64,000 nt of DNA from Pseudomonas petrae (GCF_021728295.1 NZ_JAKJXE010000002.1:461711-525710), one strand, 5' to 3'. Positions 7,519-17,317 are shown, counted from the stretch's first letter. Numbers and translations: made by a program. Notes: generated from the letters alone by a model not told the origin.

Positions 7519-9411
7519 TTAGATCCGAAACGTCCCCACCAGATGCTGCAACCGCGCCGTCTGGTGTTCCAGATGCGCACAGGCATCGAGGGTAGATTTC
7601 AGGTTATCGACGCCCTCCTGATTCAACGTGTTGATCTCATTGATATCGACATTGATCGACTCAACCACCGCCGTCTGCTCCTCGGTCGCCGTCGCCACCG
7701 ACTGATTCATGCCATCGATCTCACCGATCCGACGGGTCACGCTCTCGAGGCGTTCGCCCGCCTGATTGGCGATGGTCACACTGTTCTCGCTCTGGCGCTG
7801 GCTCTCGGTCATGTTGATCACCGCGTCGCGCGCGCCGACCTGCAATTCCTCGATCATGCCCTGCACCTGCTGCGCCGAATCCTGGGTGCGGTGCGCCAGA
7901 TTCCTCACCTCGTCCGCCACCACCGCAAAACCACGACCCGCTTCCCCGGCCCGCGCCGCTTCAATGGCAGCGTTGAGCGCCAGCAAGTTGGTCTGCTGGG
8001 AGATACCGGTGATGACTTCAAGAATCTGCCCGATGTTGGCCGTCTTGTTGTTCAGGGTTTCAATGTTGGCGCACGACTCGCTGATCTTCTCGGACAGCTG
8101 GTTCATTGCCTTGATGGTCTGACTGACGACGCCTTGACCTTCGCTGGCCAGTTGCGTGGCTTCGCTGGAATGCTGTGAGGCCAGCGCAGCGTTCTGGGCG
8201 ATTTCCTGGGCGGCGGCGCCGAGCTGGTTGATCGCGGCGGCCACGCTACTGGTGCGGCTGCTTTGCTGATCGGAATTACCCATCGACGAATTGGAAGCGC
8301 CGACCACACGGGCCGCGACTTCGCCCAGTTGCCCGGCGGTGGACGCCACTTCGCGAATCGAGCCGTGAATACGCTCCACAAATCGGTTGAACGACTGCGC
8401 CAGCGCGCCGAATTCATCCTGAGACACGATGGCCAGACGCTTGGTCAAATCGCCCTCCCCGTCGGCCATGTCCTGCATCGCCCGGCCCATCTGGTGCAAC
8501 GGCTGCATCAGGACGCGGATCAACAGGCCCAGCAGCAGCATGATGATGGCCACGGCGATGACCATGGCGAAGATCGCCGAAGAACGGAATTCGCTGAGCA
8601 TCGAGTAGGCCGCGTCGCGGTCGAGCACCAGCGCCACGTACCAGTTCGCCGACGACAGCCCTTCCACCTTGGTGAACGAGATGATCTGCGCCTTGCCGCC
8701 GGATTCGATTTCCGCCACGCCCGGCGCGATGGTCGGCGCGCCGTTCGGATAGGCTTCGCTGACGTTCTTGAGGACCAGCTTGCTGTCCGGGTGAATCAGA
8801 ATCTTGCCGTCGGCACTGACGATGTACGCATAGCCATGGCCGCCGAAGTTCAGCGAGTTAATGGTCTTGCTGATCGCGTCCAGGGAAATGTCCGCGCCCG
8901 CGACGCCGATCATCTGCCCTTGCTGACGCACGGGTGTGGCCAGGGTCACTACCAGTTTGCCCGAAGACGCGGCGATGTACGGTTCAGTCACGATGATGCC
9001 CTGCGCCGCATCGGCCGCCTTGTACCAGCCACGGGCACGTGGGTCATAGTCCGCCGCGCGATTGCCCGCCGGCACGGATAACATCACGCCGTCCTTGCTG
9101 CCGAAATAACTGAGCTGGAAATTGTCCGGGTACACCGGCAAACCGATCACCCGCTGCAAGCTGCCCGGCGCCGGCCCGTCAACCGCGATCTGCTGGGCCA
9201 TGGAGTTGAGCAACTGCGTGCGGCTGTCCAGCCAGGTTTGAATGTTTTGAGTGGTGAGACTTCCCAACTGTTGAAGTTCGGAGGCGACGCTGTTCTTTAA
9301 GGTTTCGCGCTGGCGATAGTCGTTCACCAGGATGAAACACGAAAAAGCAACTACCACTATCAGAGCAGCGGCCAACAGGATCTTCCTGCTGAAACCCAGA
9401 CGTTTGATCAT
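7519..9411 (-). CDS. methyl-accepting chemotaxis protein, dCache_1 sensor
   Basis: Transmembrane chemoreceptor of 630 residues from ATG 9411 ([20 protein letters not shown]). Topology: membrane helix at residues ~10-30, a periplasmic double-Cache domain to ~275, a second helix ([20 protein letters not shown]), HAMP, and a cytoplasmic signalling domain with the conserved hairpin around [20 protein letters not shown] and [15 protein letters not shown]. The sensor has YDPRARGWY, then a tyrosine (TEPYIAA) and an aspartate (GADISLD). These resemble the residues that bind the amino and carboxyl groups of amino acids in PctA-type receptors, so amino-acid chemotaxis is a reasonable inference, not proven. 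The reading frame extends to 9495, but that extension has no support. Confidence 0.92.
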   Translation of the reverse strand: MIKRLGFSRKILLAAALIVVVAFSCFILVNDYRQRETLKNSVASELQQLGSLTTQNIQTWLDSRTQLLNSMAQQIAVDGPAPGSLQRVIGLPVYPDNFQLSYFGSKDGVMLSVPAGNRAADYDPRARGWYKAADAAQGIIVTEPYIAASSGKLVVTLATPVRQQGQMIGVAGADISLDAISKTINSLNFGGHGYAYIVSADGKILIHPDSKLVLKNVSEAYPNGAPTIAPGVAEIESGGKAQIISFTKVEGLSSANWYVALVLDRDAAYSMLSEFRSSAIFAMVIAVAIIMLLLGLLIRVLMQPLHQMGRAMQDMADGEGDLTKRLAIVSQDEFGALAQSFNRFVERIHGSIREVASTAGQLGEVAARVVGASNSSMGNSDQQSSRTSSVAAAINQLGAAAQEIAQNAALASQHSSEATQLASEGQGVVSQTIKAMNQLSEKISESCANIETLNNKTANIGQILEVITGISQQTNLLALNAAIEAARAGEAGRGFAVVADEVRNLAHRTQDSAQQVQGMIEELQVGARDAVINMTESQRQSENSVTIANQAGERLESVTRRIGEIDGMNQSVATATEEQTAVVESINVDINEINTLNQEGVDNLKSTLDACAHLEHQTARLQHLVGTFRI

Positions 9412-9894
9412 ATGCGTGTGTCCATAACAGAGATGACAGCGACGAGAGTGCGATGCCGGTAGGTGCGCTGCGCCGTGCACGGGTACTGCACGCAAGAGAA
9501 GGCACGGCCTGAAAGATGTTTCGGCAGCGAACGCAGGGAATTTAGGACCGGTTGTCGATGAAAATTGGGTGTTGTTCTTTGGGTGGGAAAATAGTTGAAC
9601 TTCAATTCAAATGCGGGGCGTTAATTCACGCAGTGGATCCAATAAAGACCATTTTTATATAAGGCTTAGACCGAGGAAGTTAATTGCCGCAGAGAGTGGA
9701 TAATCCGAATTGCTAGCCAACCAAAGACCCGAGCGCGCACCCGATTCCCTGTAGGCGCGCGCTTGCCCGCGAATGCTTTCCGTCAGGCAGTGAGGCATTG
9801 ACTGACCCACCGTATTCGCGGGCAAGCGCGCTCCTAAAAGGGTCCGAGGGCAGCCAGCGACGACCCATTCTCGCCAGTAAAGCTGCTTATCCCC
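9412..9894. other. intergenic region with REP-like pair and possible operator
   Basis: No gene recognised. It holds the promoter region of the chemoreceptor, including AGTGGATCCAAT at 9632-9643 (11/12 match to the palindrome ATTGGATCCAAT) in an AT-rich stretch. It also holds a pair of inverted hairpins of a second REP type at 9751-9776 and 9811-9836 (GCTTGCCCGCGAAT and its complement). These lie downstream of the ddp-like operon and could stop its transcript. Confidence 0.6.
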
Positions 9895-10878
9895 TCACGA
9901 CTGCAAATGACAGCGCACCCGCTCGCCTTCCGTCGCGCCCCTCGACGGCAACAGCGCTTGGGGTTTCTCGCACCCCGCCGTCGCTTTCGGGCAGCGATCC
10001 CGGAAGAAACACCCGCTCGGCAGCGTCCGATTGCCCGGCAGCTCGGTCGGCGCCGACACCTGCCCATGGTCCACCGCCACCCCCAGACGCGGCACCGCCT
10101 CCAGCAACAGCTGCGTATACGGATGACGGGGCCGCTCCAGCACCTCCGCCGCCGTACCCAGCTCCACAATCTGCCCCAGGTACATCACCGCCACCCGGTC
10201 GGCCATGTGCCGCACCACCGAAACGTTGTGGGAAATCAAAATGTACGTCAGGTCCCGACTGCGCTGCAGCTCGGCCAGCAGGTTGAGGATCTGCGCCTGC
10301 ACCGAAATGTCCAGCGCCGAGGTCGGCTCGTCGAGCACGATGATGTCCGGGTTGGACGACAACGCCCGGGCAATCGCAATCCGCTGACGCTGCCCACCGG
10401 AAAACTGATGGGGGAAGCGGTCCAGGTACTCCGTGCGAATGCCCACCTGCGCCGCCACCTTCGCGGCAATGGCACGCATCTCGTGGCGCGGCGCTGAACG
10501 TTGAACGAACAGCGGCTCGGTGATGATTTTCCACACCGGCAGCCTCGGGTCGAGGGACGATTGCGGGTCCTGAAACACAATCTGCACGTTGCTGCTGCGT
10601 TCCTTGTCGCTGTTATAGACCCAGTCGAGTCGCCCCGATGTCGGCTTGATCAAGCCCATCAGCAATTGCGCCAATGTGCTTTTGCCACAACCGGATTCCC
10701 CGACCACGCCGAGGGTTTCACCGCCGCGGACCTGCAGATCAATGCCATTCAGGGCATGGGCCAGAGCCTTGGGACGACCGAGCCAGTCCTTGCCCATCGG
10801 GTAATGCACGCGCACATCTTGCAGGCCGAGGATGGTCGGGCTCTCGCCGGGCGATGTCTGAAGGGCTGAGCGGATCAT
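9895..10878 (-). CDS. ddpF: peptide ABC transporter ATP-binding protein (DdpF-like)
   Basis: Second ATPase of a Dpp/Opp-class peptide importer. From ATG 10878 (MIRSALQTSPGESPTILGLQ), which overlaps the stop of the preceding ATPase gene as ATGA, it has 327 residues. Walker A GESGCGKST, signature FSGGQRQRIAIARAL and Walker B IIVLDEPTSALD are intact. The C-terminal oligopeptide-transporter motif with paired cysteines (GCFFRDRCPKATAGC) is present. The name is chosen because the operon also carries a D-Ala-D-Ala dipeptidase, as in E. coli ddpXABCDF; the substrate could equally be other short peptides. Confidence 0.88.
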   Translation of the reverse strand: MIRSALQTSPGESPTILGLQDVRVHYPMGKDWLGRPKALAHALNGIDLQVRGGETLGVVGESGCGKSTLAQLLMGLIKPTSGRLDWVYNSDKERSSNVQIVFQDPQSSLDPRLPVWKIITEPLFVQRSAPRHEMRAIAAKVAAQVGIRTEYLDRFPHQFSGGQRQRIAIARALSSNPDIIVLDEPTSALDISVQAQILNLLAELQRSRDLTYILISHNVSVVRHMADRVAVMYLGQIVELGTAAEVLERPRHPYTQLLLEAVPRLGVAVDHGQVSAPTELPGNRTLPSGCFFRDRCPKATAGCEKPQALLPSRGATEGERVRCHLQS

Positions 10879-11915
10879 GGCCGCGACTCCTGTGCGGTGA
10901 CATGTGAAGGAGCGCTCAACCAGCAGGCGCTTTTGCGGTCGGCGGCGGCGTCGATGACCTGCATCGGCGGACGCTGAAGGCATTTGGGCATGGCGAAAGC
11001 GCAGCGATCGCGGAACGTGCAGCCCTCCGGCAGCGCCGAAAGATTGGGCACCTGGCCGGGAATAGTCATCAGGTCCTGGCCCGGTTCGACCTGCTCCGGC
11101 AACCCACTGAGCAAGCCTTGGGTGTACGGATGCTGCGGGTCGGCCATCACCTGCGCGGTCACGCCCTGCTCCACCACCGCGCCGGTGTACATCACGTAAA
11201 CCCGGTCGCAGAACTGCGACACCAGCGCCATGTCATGGGTGATCAGCAGAATCGCCGTGCCCCGTGCGCGGGCCTTCTCCCGCAGCAGCAAGAGCACTTG
11301 CCGCTGCACCGTGACATCCAGCGCGGTGGTCGGCTCGTCGGCGATCAGCAATTGCGGATCGCAGGAAAACGCCAACGCAATCATCACCCGCTGGCGCATG
11401 CCGCCGGACAGCTCGAAGGGGTAGCTGTTCATCACCTGCTCGGGGTCGGCGATGTGCATGTCCCGCAGCAATGCGATGGCTTTGGCCTTGGCGTCTGACT
11501 TGCTCAGGCCCTGGTGATGAATGATCACGTCGAGCATCTGCCGACCGATGCGGCGGGTCGGATTGAGCGCGGTCATGGGTTCCTGAAAGATCATCGCGGC
11601 GTCGCGACCCCGCACACTCAGCAGGTCCTTCTCTTTGGCGGCGAGCATGTCGCGTCCCAGAATGCTCAGGCGCCCACTTTTCACTTCATAGGACCGCTCC
11701 GGCAGCAGGCGCAGGCTGAGCATCGCAGTAACGGACTTGCCCGAGCCGGACTCGCCGATGACCCCGACGATTTCGCCGGGATTGACGTGCAGCGAGACGC
11801 CGTTAAGGGCCTTCACGGTGCTTTTGTAGGCCGGAAATTCGATGCGCAGGTCGTCGATGACCAGCACCGGAGCCTGCTCGGAAAGGGGGGGTTGGACAGA
11901 TGCCTGCATGGTCAT
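10875..11915 (-). CDS. ddpD: peptide ABC transporter ATP-binding protein (DdpD-like)
   Basis: First ATPase of the peptide importer, 346 residues. Motifs: Walker A GESGSGKSV, signature LSGGMRQRVMIALAF, Walker B LLIADEPTTALD, H-loop LITHD, and the C-terminal cysteine segment GCTFRDRCAFAMPKC typical of OppD/DppD ATPases. It overlaps the upstream permease gene by four bases and the downstream ATPase gene by four bases. The protein could start at the second methionine (MQASVQPPLSEQAPV). Confidence 0.9.
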   Translation of the reverse strand: MTMQASVQPPLSEQAPVLVIDDLRIEFPAYKSTVKALNGVSLHVNPGEIVGVIGESGSGKSVTAMLSLRLLPERSYEVKSGRLSILGRDMLAAKEKDLLSVRGRDAAMIFQEPMTALNPTRRIGRQMLDVIIHHQGLSKSDAKAKAIALLRDMHIADPEQVMNSYPFELSGGMRQRVMIALAFSCDPQLLIADEPTTALDVTVQRQVLLLLREKARARGTAILLITHDMALVSQFCDRVYVMYTGAVVEQGVTAQVMADPQHPYTQGLLSGLPEQVEPGQDLMTIPGQVPNLSALPEGCTFRDRCAFAMPKCLQRPPMQVIDAAADRKSACWLSAPSHVTAQESRP

Positions 11916-12811
11916 TTCCCCTGCTGCCGTGGGTCGAGCAAGTCACGCACGCCGTCGCCTAAAAGATTGAAACCGGTCGCCGTGATCAGAATTGCCACGC
12001 CGGGAAAGGTCGAGTACCACCATTGATCGAGGATGTAGTTGCGGCCGGTGGCGACCATGGCGCCCCACTCCGCCGTCGGCTGTTGCGCGCCGAGGCCGAT
12101 GAAGCCCAGCGCCGAGGCCATGAGAATGGCGCTGCCGATGTCCAGGCTCAATTGCACCAGCAACGGCGGCATGGCGTTGCGCGCCACGTGCCAGATGACC
12201 ATATGCCAACGCCCGGCACCGAAGGTTTCGGCGGCTTTGACGTAACCCATCTGGCGAATGCTCAGGGCCTGGCCTCGGGCCAGCCGCACGTAGAACGGAA
12301 TCCGCACCAGCGTGATCGCCAGCATGGCGTTGAACAGGCTCGGGCCCAGGGCGGCGGCCAGGGCCATGATCAGCACCAGCGACGGCACCGACAACATGAT
12401 GTCCATCAGGCGCATGATCAGGCCGTCGAAGCGCCCGCCGATGATCCCGGACATGCAGCCCAGCAAGCCGCCGGCAAAACACGAAGCAAAGGCTACGAAC
12501 AGGCCGACGCCGACGGATTGCCGGCTGCCGTACAGCACGCGGCTGAACAGGTCGCGGCCGACTTCGTCGGTGCCGAACCAATGGGCGGCAGACGGCGCGG
12601 CCAGGCGCTGGGTCAGGTTCAGGGCATTGGGATCATGGGACGCAAGCCAGGGCGCGAAGGCCATCACCAAAAGCACCATCACGGTGATCAGCAGCCCGGC
12701 CATGGTCAGCGGACTGCGGCGGATCTGGTGGGCCAGCCAGGCCCATTTGTCCTGCCAGCGCGAGGTGCCCGGCAGTGGCGCCACGGCGGGCGCAGTGATC
12801 GGGGTAGTCAT
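11912..12811 (-). CDS. ddpC: peptide ABC transporter permease (DdpC-like)
   Basis: Inner-membrane permease of the DppC/OppC type. From ATG 12811 (MTTPITAPAVAPLPGTSRWQ) it has 299 residues. The N-terminal OppC_N segment PLTMAGLLITVMVLLVMAFA precedes HDPNALNLTQRLAAPSAAHW and FGTDEVGRDLFSRVLYGSRQ, which are diagnostic of this family. The EAA loop reads YVKAAETFGAGRWHMVIWHV. Its ATG follows the permease-1 stop by one base. A TTG at 12829 is an alternative start. Confidence 0.9.
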   Translation of the reverse strand: MTTPITAPAVAPLPGTSRWQDKWAWLAHQIRRSPLTMAGLLITVMVLLVMAFAPWLASHDPNALNLTQRLAAPSAAHWFGTDEVGRDLFSRVLYGSRQSVGVGLFVAFASCFAGGLLGCMSGIIGGRFDGLIMRLMDIMLSVPSLVLIMALAAALGPSLFNAMLAITLVRIPFYVRLARGQALSIRQMGYVKAAETFGAGRWHMVIWHVARNAMPPLLVQLSLDIGSAILMASALGFIGLGAQQPTAEWGAMVATGRNYILDQWWYSTFPGVAILITATGFNLLGDGVRDLLDPRQQGK

Positions 12812-12812
12812 A

Positions 12813-13829
12813 TCAGTTGACCTCGCCAATGCGCGGATCGATCAAGCGGTACAGCAGATCGATCGCCATGTTCAGCAGCACGTAAATAAATGACACCATG
12901 ATCGCGAAGCCCATGACCGCCGGGAAATCCAGCGACTGGATCGACTTGACCACATAGGCACCCATGCCCGGCCAGGCGAACACCGTTTCGGTGAGTACCG
13001 CGCCGTAGAGCAAATCGCCCAGGGTCAGGCCCAGTACCGTCACCGAGGGAATCAGCGCGTTGGGCAAGGCGTGGCGCAGAATCACCGCCCACTTCGACAG
13101 CCCGTAGGCCCGCGCGGTACGGATGTAGTCTTCGCCGAGCTGGTCGAGCATCGCCGAACGGATCTGCCGCGCCACTACGCCCAGGTTAACGAAACCCAGG
13201 GTGATGGCCGGCAAAATCAGGTGCTGCAGCGCGTTGAAGAACAGCGCGGTGTCGCCGGCCAGCAGCGTGTCGATCAGGTAAAAACCGGTAACGGTGCGGG
13301 GCGGGTCCAGCCCCTCGTCAAGACGCCCGCTGCCCGGCAGCCAGTTCAGGTGACCGTAAAACAGGACGATCAGGCCCAGGCCGAGCCAGAACGCTGGGGT
13401 CGAGATCCCGGTCACCGCCAGGGTTCGCGCGACCTGATCGATGAAGCGGTTGTGGTACACCGCCGAGAGCACGCCCAACGGCACGCCCACCAGAATCGAC
13501 AAAGTCAGCGCCGCCAGGGCCAGCTCCAGCGTCGCCGGGAAGAACGCCTGCAAGTCTTCGAGCACCGGGCGATGGGTGCGAATCGATGTGCCAAGATCGC
13601 CGTGCAGCAGGTCGAGCATGTAGCGGCCGTATTGTTGATAAAGCGGCAGGTCCAGCCCCAACTGGTGGCGGATGTTTTCGACGATGGCGTCAGTGGCGCG
13701 GTCCCCGGCGATCAGCCGCGCGGGGTCGCCCGGAATCAGGTGCGAAATGGAAAAGGTAATCAGCGATACGCCGAACACCACCAGCAGCAAGCCGCCCAGG
13801 CGTTTGCGCAGCATATTCAGGAAGGCCAT
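12813..13829 (-). CDS. ddpB: peptide ABC transporter permease (DdpB-like)
   Basis: First permease of the importer, DppB/OppB type, 338 residues. The start MAFLNMLRKRLGGLLLVVFG leads into the first membrane helix, followed by ISHLIPGDPARLIAG, the standard DppB signature. The EAA loop is YIRTARAYGLSKWAVILRHA. Six hydrophobic segments are visible. It lies about 120 bp downstream of the binding-protein gene and is tightly coupled to the second permease gene. Confidence 0.9.
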   Translation of the reverse strand: MAFLNMLRKRLGGLLLVVFGVSLITFSISHLIPGDPARLIAGDRATDAIVENIRHQLGLDLPLYQQYGRYMLDLLHGDLGTSIRTHRPVLEDLQAFFPATLELALAALTLSILVGVPLGVLSAVYHNRFIDQVARTLAVTGISTPAFWLGLGLIVLFYGHLNWLPGSGRLDEGLDPPRTVTGFYLIDTLLAGDTALFFNALQHLILPAITLGFVNLGVVARQIRSAMLDQLGEDYIRTARAYGLSKWAVILRHALPNALIPSVTVLGLTLGDLLYGAVLTETVFAWPGMGAYVVKSIQSLDFPAVMGFAIMVSFIYVLLNMAIDLLYRLIDPRIGEVN

Positions 13830-13951
13830 GGGGCACCTCGGTCACGCCGTCAATCAGAAACGCGAAACAACTCGCGAACACAACGCTGCTTCACAGGACC
13901 CCGCCTCCCTTGCAGGGCCCTGTGAATCACAGCGATTTACTGGATAAAGGG

Positions 13952-15508
13952 TTACTTGGTGATCGTGCCGACGTTGAACACCTGTTCCAGCATCGGGTTG
14001 AACACGTAGCCCTTGACCTTCTCGCTCATCGGCAACGTGTAGGCCTTCTGGTAGAGGTAGGCGTAGACGCTGTCGTTGAGCACGATCTTCTGCGCCTGCT
14101 GATACAGCTCGGTGCGCCTGGCCATGTCGTTGGTGGTCGCCGATTCACGAATCAGCGTGTCCACCGCCGGGTTGTCATAGAACGAACGGTTGCCGGCCAG
14201 GCCTTTCAGCTTCGAGTCGAAGAAGAAGTTCATGAACATGTAGGGGTCGGCGAAGTCCGGGCTCCACGAGCCGATGGCGATGTCGAAGTCCCCGGTGCCC
14301 AGGCGCTCACGCATGCTGGCGTTGGCGAGTTTTTCCAGCTTGAGGTTCACGCCCAGCGGTTGCAGGCCGGCTTGCAGGGTCAGGCCGATCGGCTCCCAGT
14401 TCGGGTCTTTGTCGGAGTACATGAACGTCAGGTTGCTGACCTTCGGCGAGACTTTCGCGAGGTCCGCCTTGGCCTTGTCCATGTCCTGCTTGAACGCCGG
14501 CAGCTTCTCGTCATAGGCCCACATGCCCTGCGGGATCGGGCCATTGAGCGGCTTGGCCTTACCTTTCAGGATGCCGTTGATGATGCCGTCGTAGTCCAGG
14601 GACTCGACGATGGCACGCCGCGCATCCGGGTTGTTCATCGGCGCTTTCTGGGTGTTGAGGTACAGCAGCGTCACCCGCAGCGACGGGTAGTCGCCGACGA
14701 CGATGCCGGATTTCTTCGCCAGCGCTTCGAGCTGGTCTTCGGGCATGTCTTCGATGATGTCCAGGTCACCGTGTTCCAGCTGTAAACGGCGCACGGACGC
14801 CTCGCCGATGATCTTCACCACGACTTTTTTCAGGGTCGGCTTGGGACCGGCGTAGTAGCTGTTGTGCTCCATGGTCAGGGTCTGGCCTTTCTGCCAGTTG
14901 ACCAGCTTGAACGCGCCCGAACCTGCGGTGTGGTTGGACAGGTACGCGTCGGCGCCTTCGGCTTTCTTGGCCACGTCCGGGTTGATGATGGCCGCGCCGT
15001 TGTGGGCCAGGGTCGATAGGAACGGCGCATACGGTGCCTTCAGGGTGAAGCGCACGGTCAGCGGATCGACCACCGACACCGCCATGTCATCGGGGAACGC
15101 ACCGGACGGACCTTGCTTGAGCTTCATCACCCGGTCGAACGAGAACTTCACCGCCTCGGCATTGACCTCGGCGCCGTCATCGAACGTGTTGCCGGGCTTG
15201 AGCTTGAACTCCCAGGTCAGGTTGTCCGCCGAGGTGGTCCAGCCGCTGGCCAGCTCCCCCGCCACTTCGGTGCTGCCCTTGCCGTTTTCGACCTTGTAGG
15301 TGACCAGCCGCTGGTACGCCGGGTAGGTCACGGTCCAGTCGTTGTTGTCGATGGTCACGGCCGGGTCGAGGGTCTGCGGGTCGGACGGTTTGCCGATCAT
15401 CAGGGTGTCCTGGGGCACGGCTGCGCTGGCCGATTGCCAGGCGCCAAGGCCCATGGCGGTGCAGAGGACTGCCATCGCCAGCGTGCGTGGGGTAAGGATT
15501 GATTTCAT
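13952..15508 (-). CDS. ddpA: periplasmic peptide-binding protein (DdpA-like)
   Basis: Solute-binding protein of the SBP_bac_5 family, 518 residues, similar in length to E. coli DdpA (516). A signal peptide with cleavage after QSASA near residue 29 is evident. The mature protein begins AVPQDTLMIGKPSDPQTLDP, the usual start of this class, and contains LTWEFKLKPGNTFDDGAEVN and DFDIAIGSWSPDFADPYMFM. AAGGA lies six bases before the ATG. The ligand is inferred from context (D-Ala-D-Ala or muropeptide-derived dipeptides) and is not certain from sequence. Confidence 0.88.
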   Translation of the reverse strand: MKSILTPRTLAMAVLCTAMGLGAWQSASAAVPQDTLMIGKPSDPQTLDPAVTIDNNDWTVTYPAYQRLVTYKVENGKGSTEVAGELASGWTTSADNLTWEFKLKPGNTFDDGAEVNAEAVKFSFDRVMKLKQGPSGAFPDDMAVSVVDPLTVRFTLKAPYAPFLSTLAHNGAAIINPDVAKKAEGADAYLSNHTAGSGAFKLVNWQKGQTLTMEHNSYYAGPKPTLKKVVVKIIGEASVRRLQLEHGDLDIIEDMPEDQLEALAKKSGIVVGDYPSLRVTLLYLNTQKAPMNNPDARRAIVESLDYDGIINGILKGKAKPLNGPIPQGMWAYDEKLPAFKQDMDKAKADLAKVSPKVSNLTFMYSDKDPNWEPIGLTLQAGLQPLGVNLKLEKLANASMRERLGTGDFDIAIGSWSPDFADPYMFMNFFFDSKLKGLAGNRSFYDNPAVDTLIRESATTNDMARRTELYQQAQKIVLNDSVYAYLYQKAYTLPMSEKVKGYVFNPMLEQVFNVGTITK

Positions 15509-15732
15509 GCCGGTTCCTTGATCGTTCGATGTCTGAAAGTTCGTCAGGTTTGTTATTGAAGCTATACCGGGCAGTTAAAGCTCACAGGCCTCGGGCCTGC
15601 GAAATGGCGCGCCCTGCTCTTGCGAGATCGGGTGGCGCCAGATTCAGCCGGGATTCGTGGTCGTCCCGGTCGGTTGTTCGTGTGTCCTGTCTTGTAGTAC
15701 GTGTTGCGTGGTGCGTGTCACGTGCTGCGGAT

Positions 15733-16323
15733 TCAGTTAGCGGGCTGGATCGAGCCGTCGTCGATCAGCGGATAGTCCTCGGCGTCAGGCAGTTCGTAAT
15801 GCCACCACTCGCTGTCGATGTAGGTGAACCCTGCCGCCAGCATGATCCCCAGCAACAGCAGGCGGTTGCGCTGTATGTCGGCGGGCAGGTCGGCGAAGAA
15901 TTGATGGGACTGCTCGCGCATGTCATCGAAGCCGGTGCCCATGTCCAGGGCGTTGCCGCTGGCGTCGATCAGGGTCAGGTCCACGGCCACGCCTCGGGTG
16001 TGATGCGAGCCCAAGGCGGGGTCGCGCACGTATTCCGGGTTGGGCAACGCTTGCCAGAGCAGGTACTGCGCGTAGGCCGGGCGATACGCGTCGAAGAGGC
16101 GCAACCGCAACCCGGCCTGTCGCGCCAGGGTGCTGGCCTTGCGCAGACACTGCTCGGCGTCGCGGTGCAGCAGGCAGCGCGGGTCCTGATAAATCTGCTT
16201 GCCGGCGAGGTTGTCGACGCCGGCGTAGATCAGGTCGATCTCGACCTGCAGCGCGTGGGCGTCGACTTCGACGAGGGGGCTATTCACGTAACGACACTCC
16301 AGATCAGCGTGTTCATTCATCAT
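15733..16323 (-). CDS. ddpX: D-alanyl-D-alanine dipeptidase (VanX/DdpX family)
   Basis: Zinc dipeptidase that splits D-Ala-D-Ala, a peptidoglycan breakdown product. 196 residues. The zinc-binding motif SxHxxGxAxD is seen as SHHTRGVAVD, and the catalytic Glu plus third ligand appear in SEWWHYE. The arginine in LFDAYRP, needed in VanX, is also present. It precedes the importer genes by about 220 bp, the same content as E. coli ddpXABCDF. That argues for scavenging of D-Ala-D-Ala as carbon and nitrogen source rather than vancomycin resistance, since no VanH/VanA ligase is nearby. Start may be the second Met at 16320. Confidence 0.92.
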   Translation of the reverse strand: MMNEHADLECRYVNSPLVEVDAHALQVEIDLIYAGVDNLAGKQIYQDPRCLLHRDAEQCLRKASTLARQAGLRLRLFDAYRPAYAQYLLWQALPNPEYVRDPALGSHHTRGVAVDLTLIDASGNALDMGTGFDDMREQSHQFFADLPADIQRNRLLLLGIMLAAGFTYIDSEWWHYELPDAEDYPLIDDGSIQPAN

Positions 16324-16337
16324 GCATTGAGGGTGGA

Positions 16338-16459
16338 GCTTCCCGGCTGAAGCCGGTCCTACTATTAGCGCGAGTCACTCCGTGGGACTGGCTAACTCCC
16401 GTAGGACCGGCTTCAGCCGGGAAGCTGTTGCCTTTGTGAAACCGGCTTCAACCGGGCAG
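16338..16459. repeat. REP hairpins between regulator and ddpX
   Basis: Two full inverted REP hairpins (16338-16362 and 16401-16425) and a degenerate third (16441-16459, ACCGGCTTCAACCGG) fill the gap between the RpiR-type regulator and ddpX. They may stabilise or separate the transcripts of the two genes. Confidence 0.8.
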
Positions 16460-16465
16460 TCCGGT

Positions 16466-17317
16466 CTATTCAAACTGGCCAAACAGTTGTTGCAGCTCAC
16501 GGTTTTTCGCCAGGCGCTCGTCGAGGCGGTCGCCGTATTTATCGGCCACCGCCGACACCATCAAATTGAACAGGCAGGTCAGCGGCGCCAGGGAATCCCA
16601 GAACTGCCCCACATCGGAATTGAGCTGCAGCAGATCACTCGGGTAATCCCTGGCCCACGGGCAATGAAAATCGGTGATAAAGGCCAGGTCTACGTTCTGC
16701 TGGTGGGCGACTTCGCAGAAGGTCCGGGTAACGGCGGAATAGGTGCGGAAGTCGGCGATCACGGCGTACGGGTTTTCGAATTGGGAATTCAGCGATTCGG
16801 CGTAGGTGCCGGACAAACCGTCGACGTAATACACCTTGGGCCGGATGTACTCCAGGTGACTGAAAAAGGCGTTGAGGATGCCACGCGTGGTCTGGATGCC
16901 AACGATGAACACCGCGTCGGCGCTGTGAAGGCGTTCGACGATGCGGCCGAAGGTTTCACCTCGGGCCAGGGCGTAGACGCGCTGAATGGCGTCCAGCTCA
17001 CGGTTCATCGAGCGCTCCAGCGCATCGCGCTGGGTGTTTTCTTCACGAAACGCACCGAGCCGATCGGTGATCACCCAGGGGCTGACGCTGTCGCCGCGCA
17101 GGCTCTGTTTGACGTCGTCGATGTTGCGATAACCCAGCGAGCGCAGGAACCGCCCGACCGAAATGCCGGTGGTGCCGGTCTGCTGGGCGATGCTGTCGGC
17201 AGTCTCGAACGGCAGCTTCTGCGGATTGGCCAGCAGGTAGCCCGCGATGCGCTTGCCGGTGGGCGTCAGGTCGCTGAACCGCTGCTCCAGAGCATCGAGG
17301 AAAGGGCTTTTTTCCAT
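16466..17317 (-). CDS. RpiR/MurR-family transcriptional regulator
   Basis: 283-residue regulator with an N-terminal RpiR helix-turn-helix (residues ~1-80: TPTGKRIAGYLLANPQKLPF, ADSIAQQTGTTGISVGRFLR, GYRNIDDVKQSLRG) and a C-terminal SIS sugar-phosphate-binding domain (residues ~125-260, with AVFIVGIQTTRGILNAFFSH and YAVIADFRTYSAVTRTFCEV). It stands directly upstream of ddpX in the same direction and is the likely regulator of the D-Ala-D-Ala operon. SIS regulators such as E. coli MurR sense MurNAc-6-phosphate, so a cell-wall sugar effector is a plausible guess. Confidence 0.88.
   Translation of the reverse strand: MEKSPFLDALEQRFSDLTPTGKRIAGYLLANPQKLPFETADSIAQQTGTTGISVGRFLRSLGYRNIDDVKQSLRGDSVSPWVITDRLGAFREENTQRDALERSMNRELDAIQRVYALARGETFGRIVERLHSADAVFIVGIQTTRGILNAFFSHLEYIRPKVYYVDGLSGTYAESLNSQFENPYAVIADFRTYSAVTRTFCEVAHQQNVDLAFITDFHCPWARDYPSDLLQLNSDVGQFWDSLAPLTCLFNLMVSAVADKYGDRLDERLAKNRELQQLFGQFE

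Noticed and set aside
15733..16323. VanX-like gene read as vancomycin resistance
   Set aside because: No vanH, vanA-type ligase or VanRS pair is present, the host is Gram-negative, and the gene heads a peptide importer operon.
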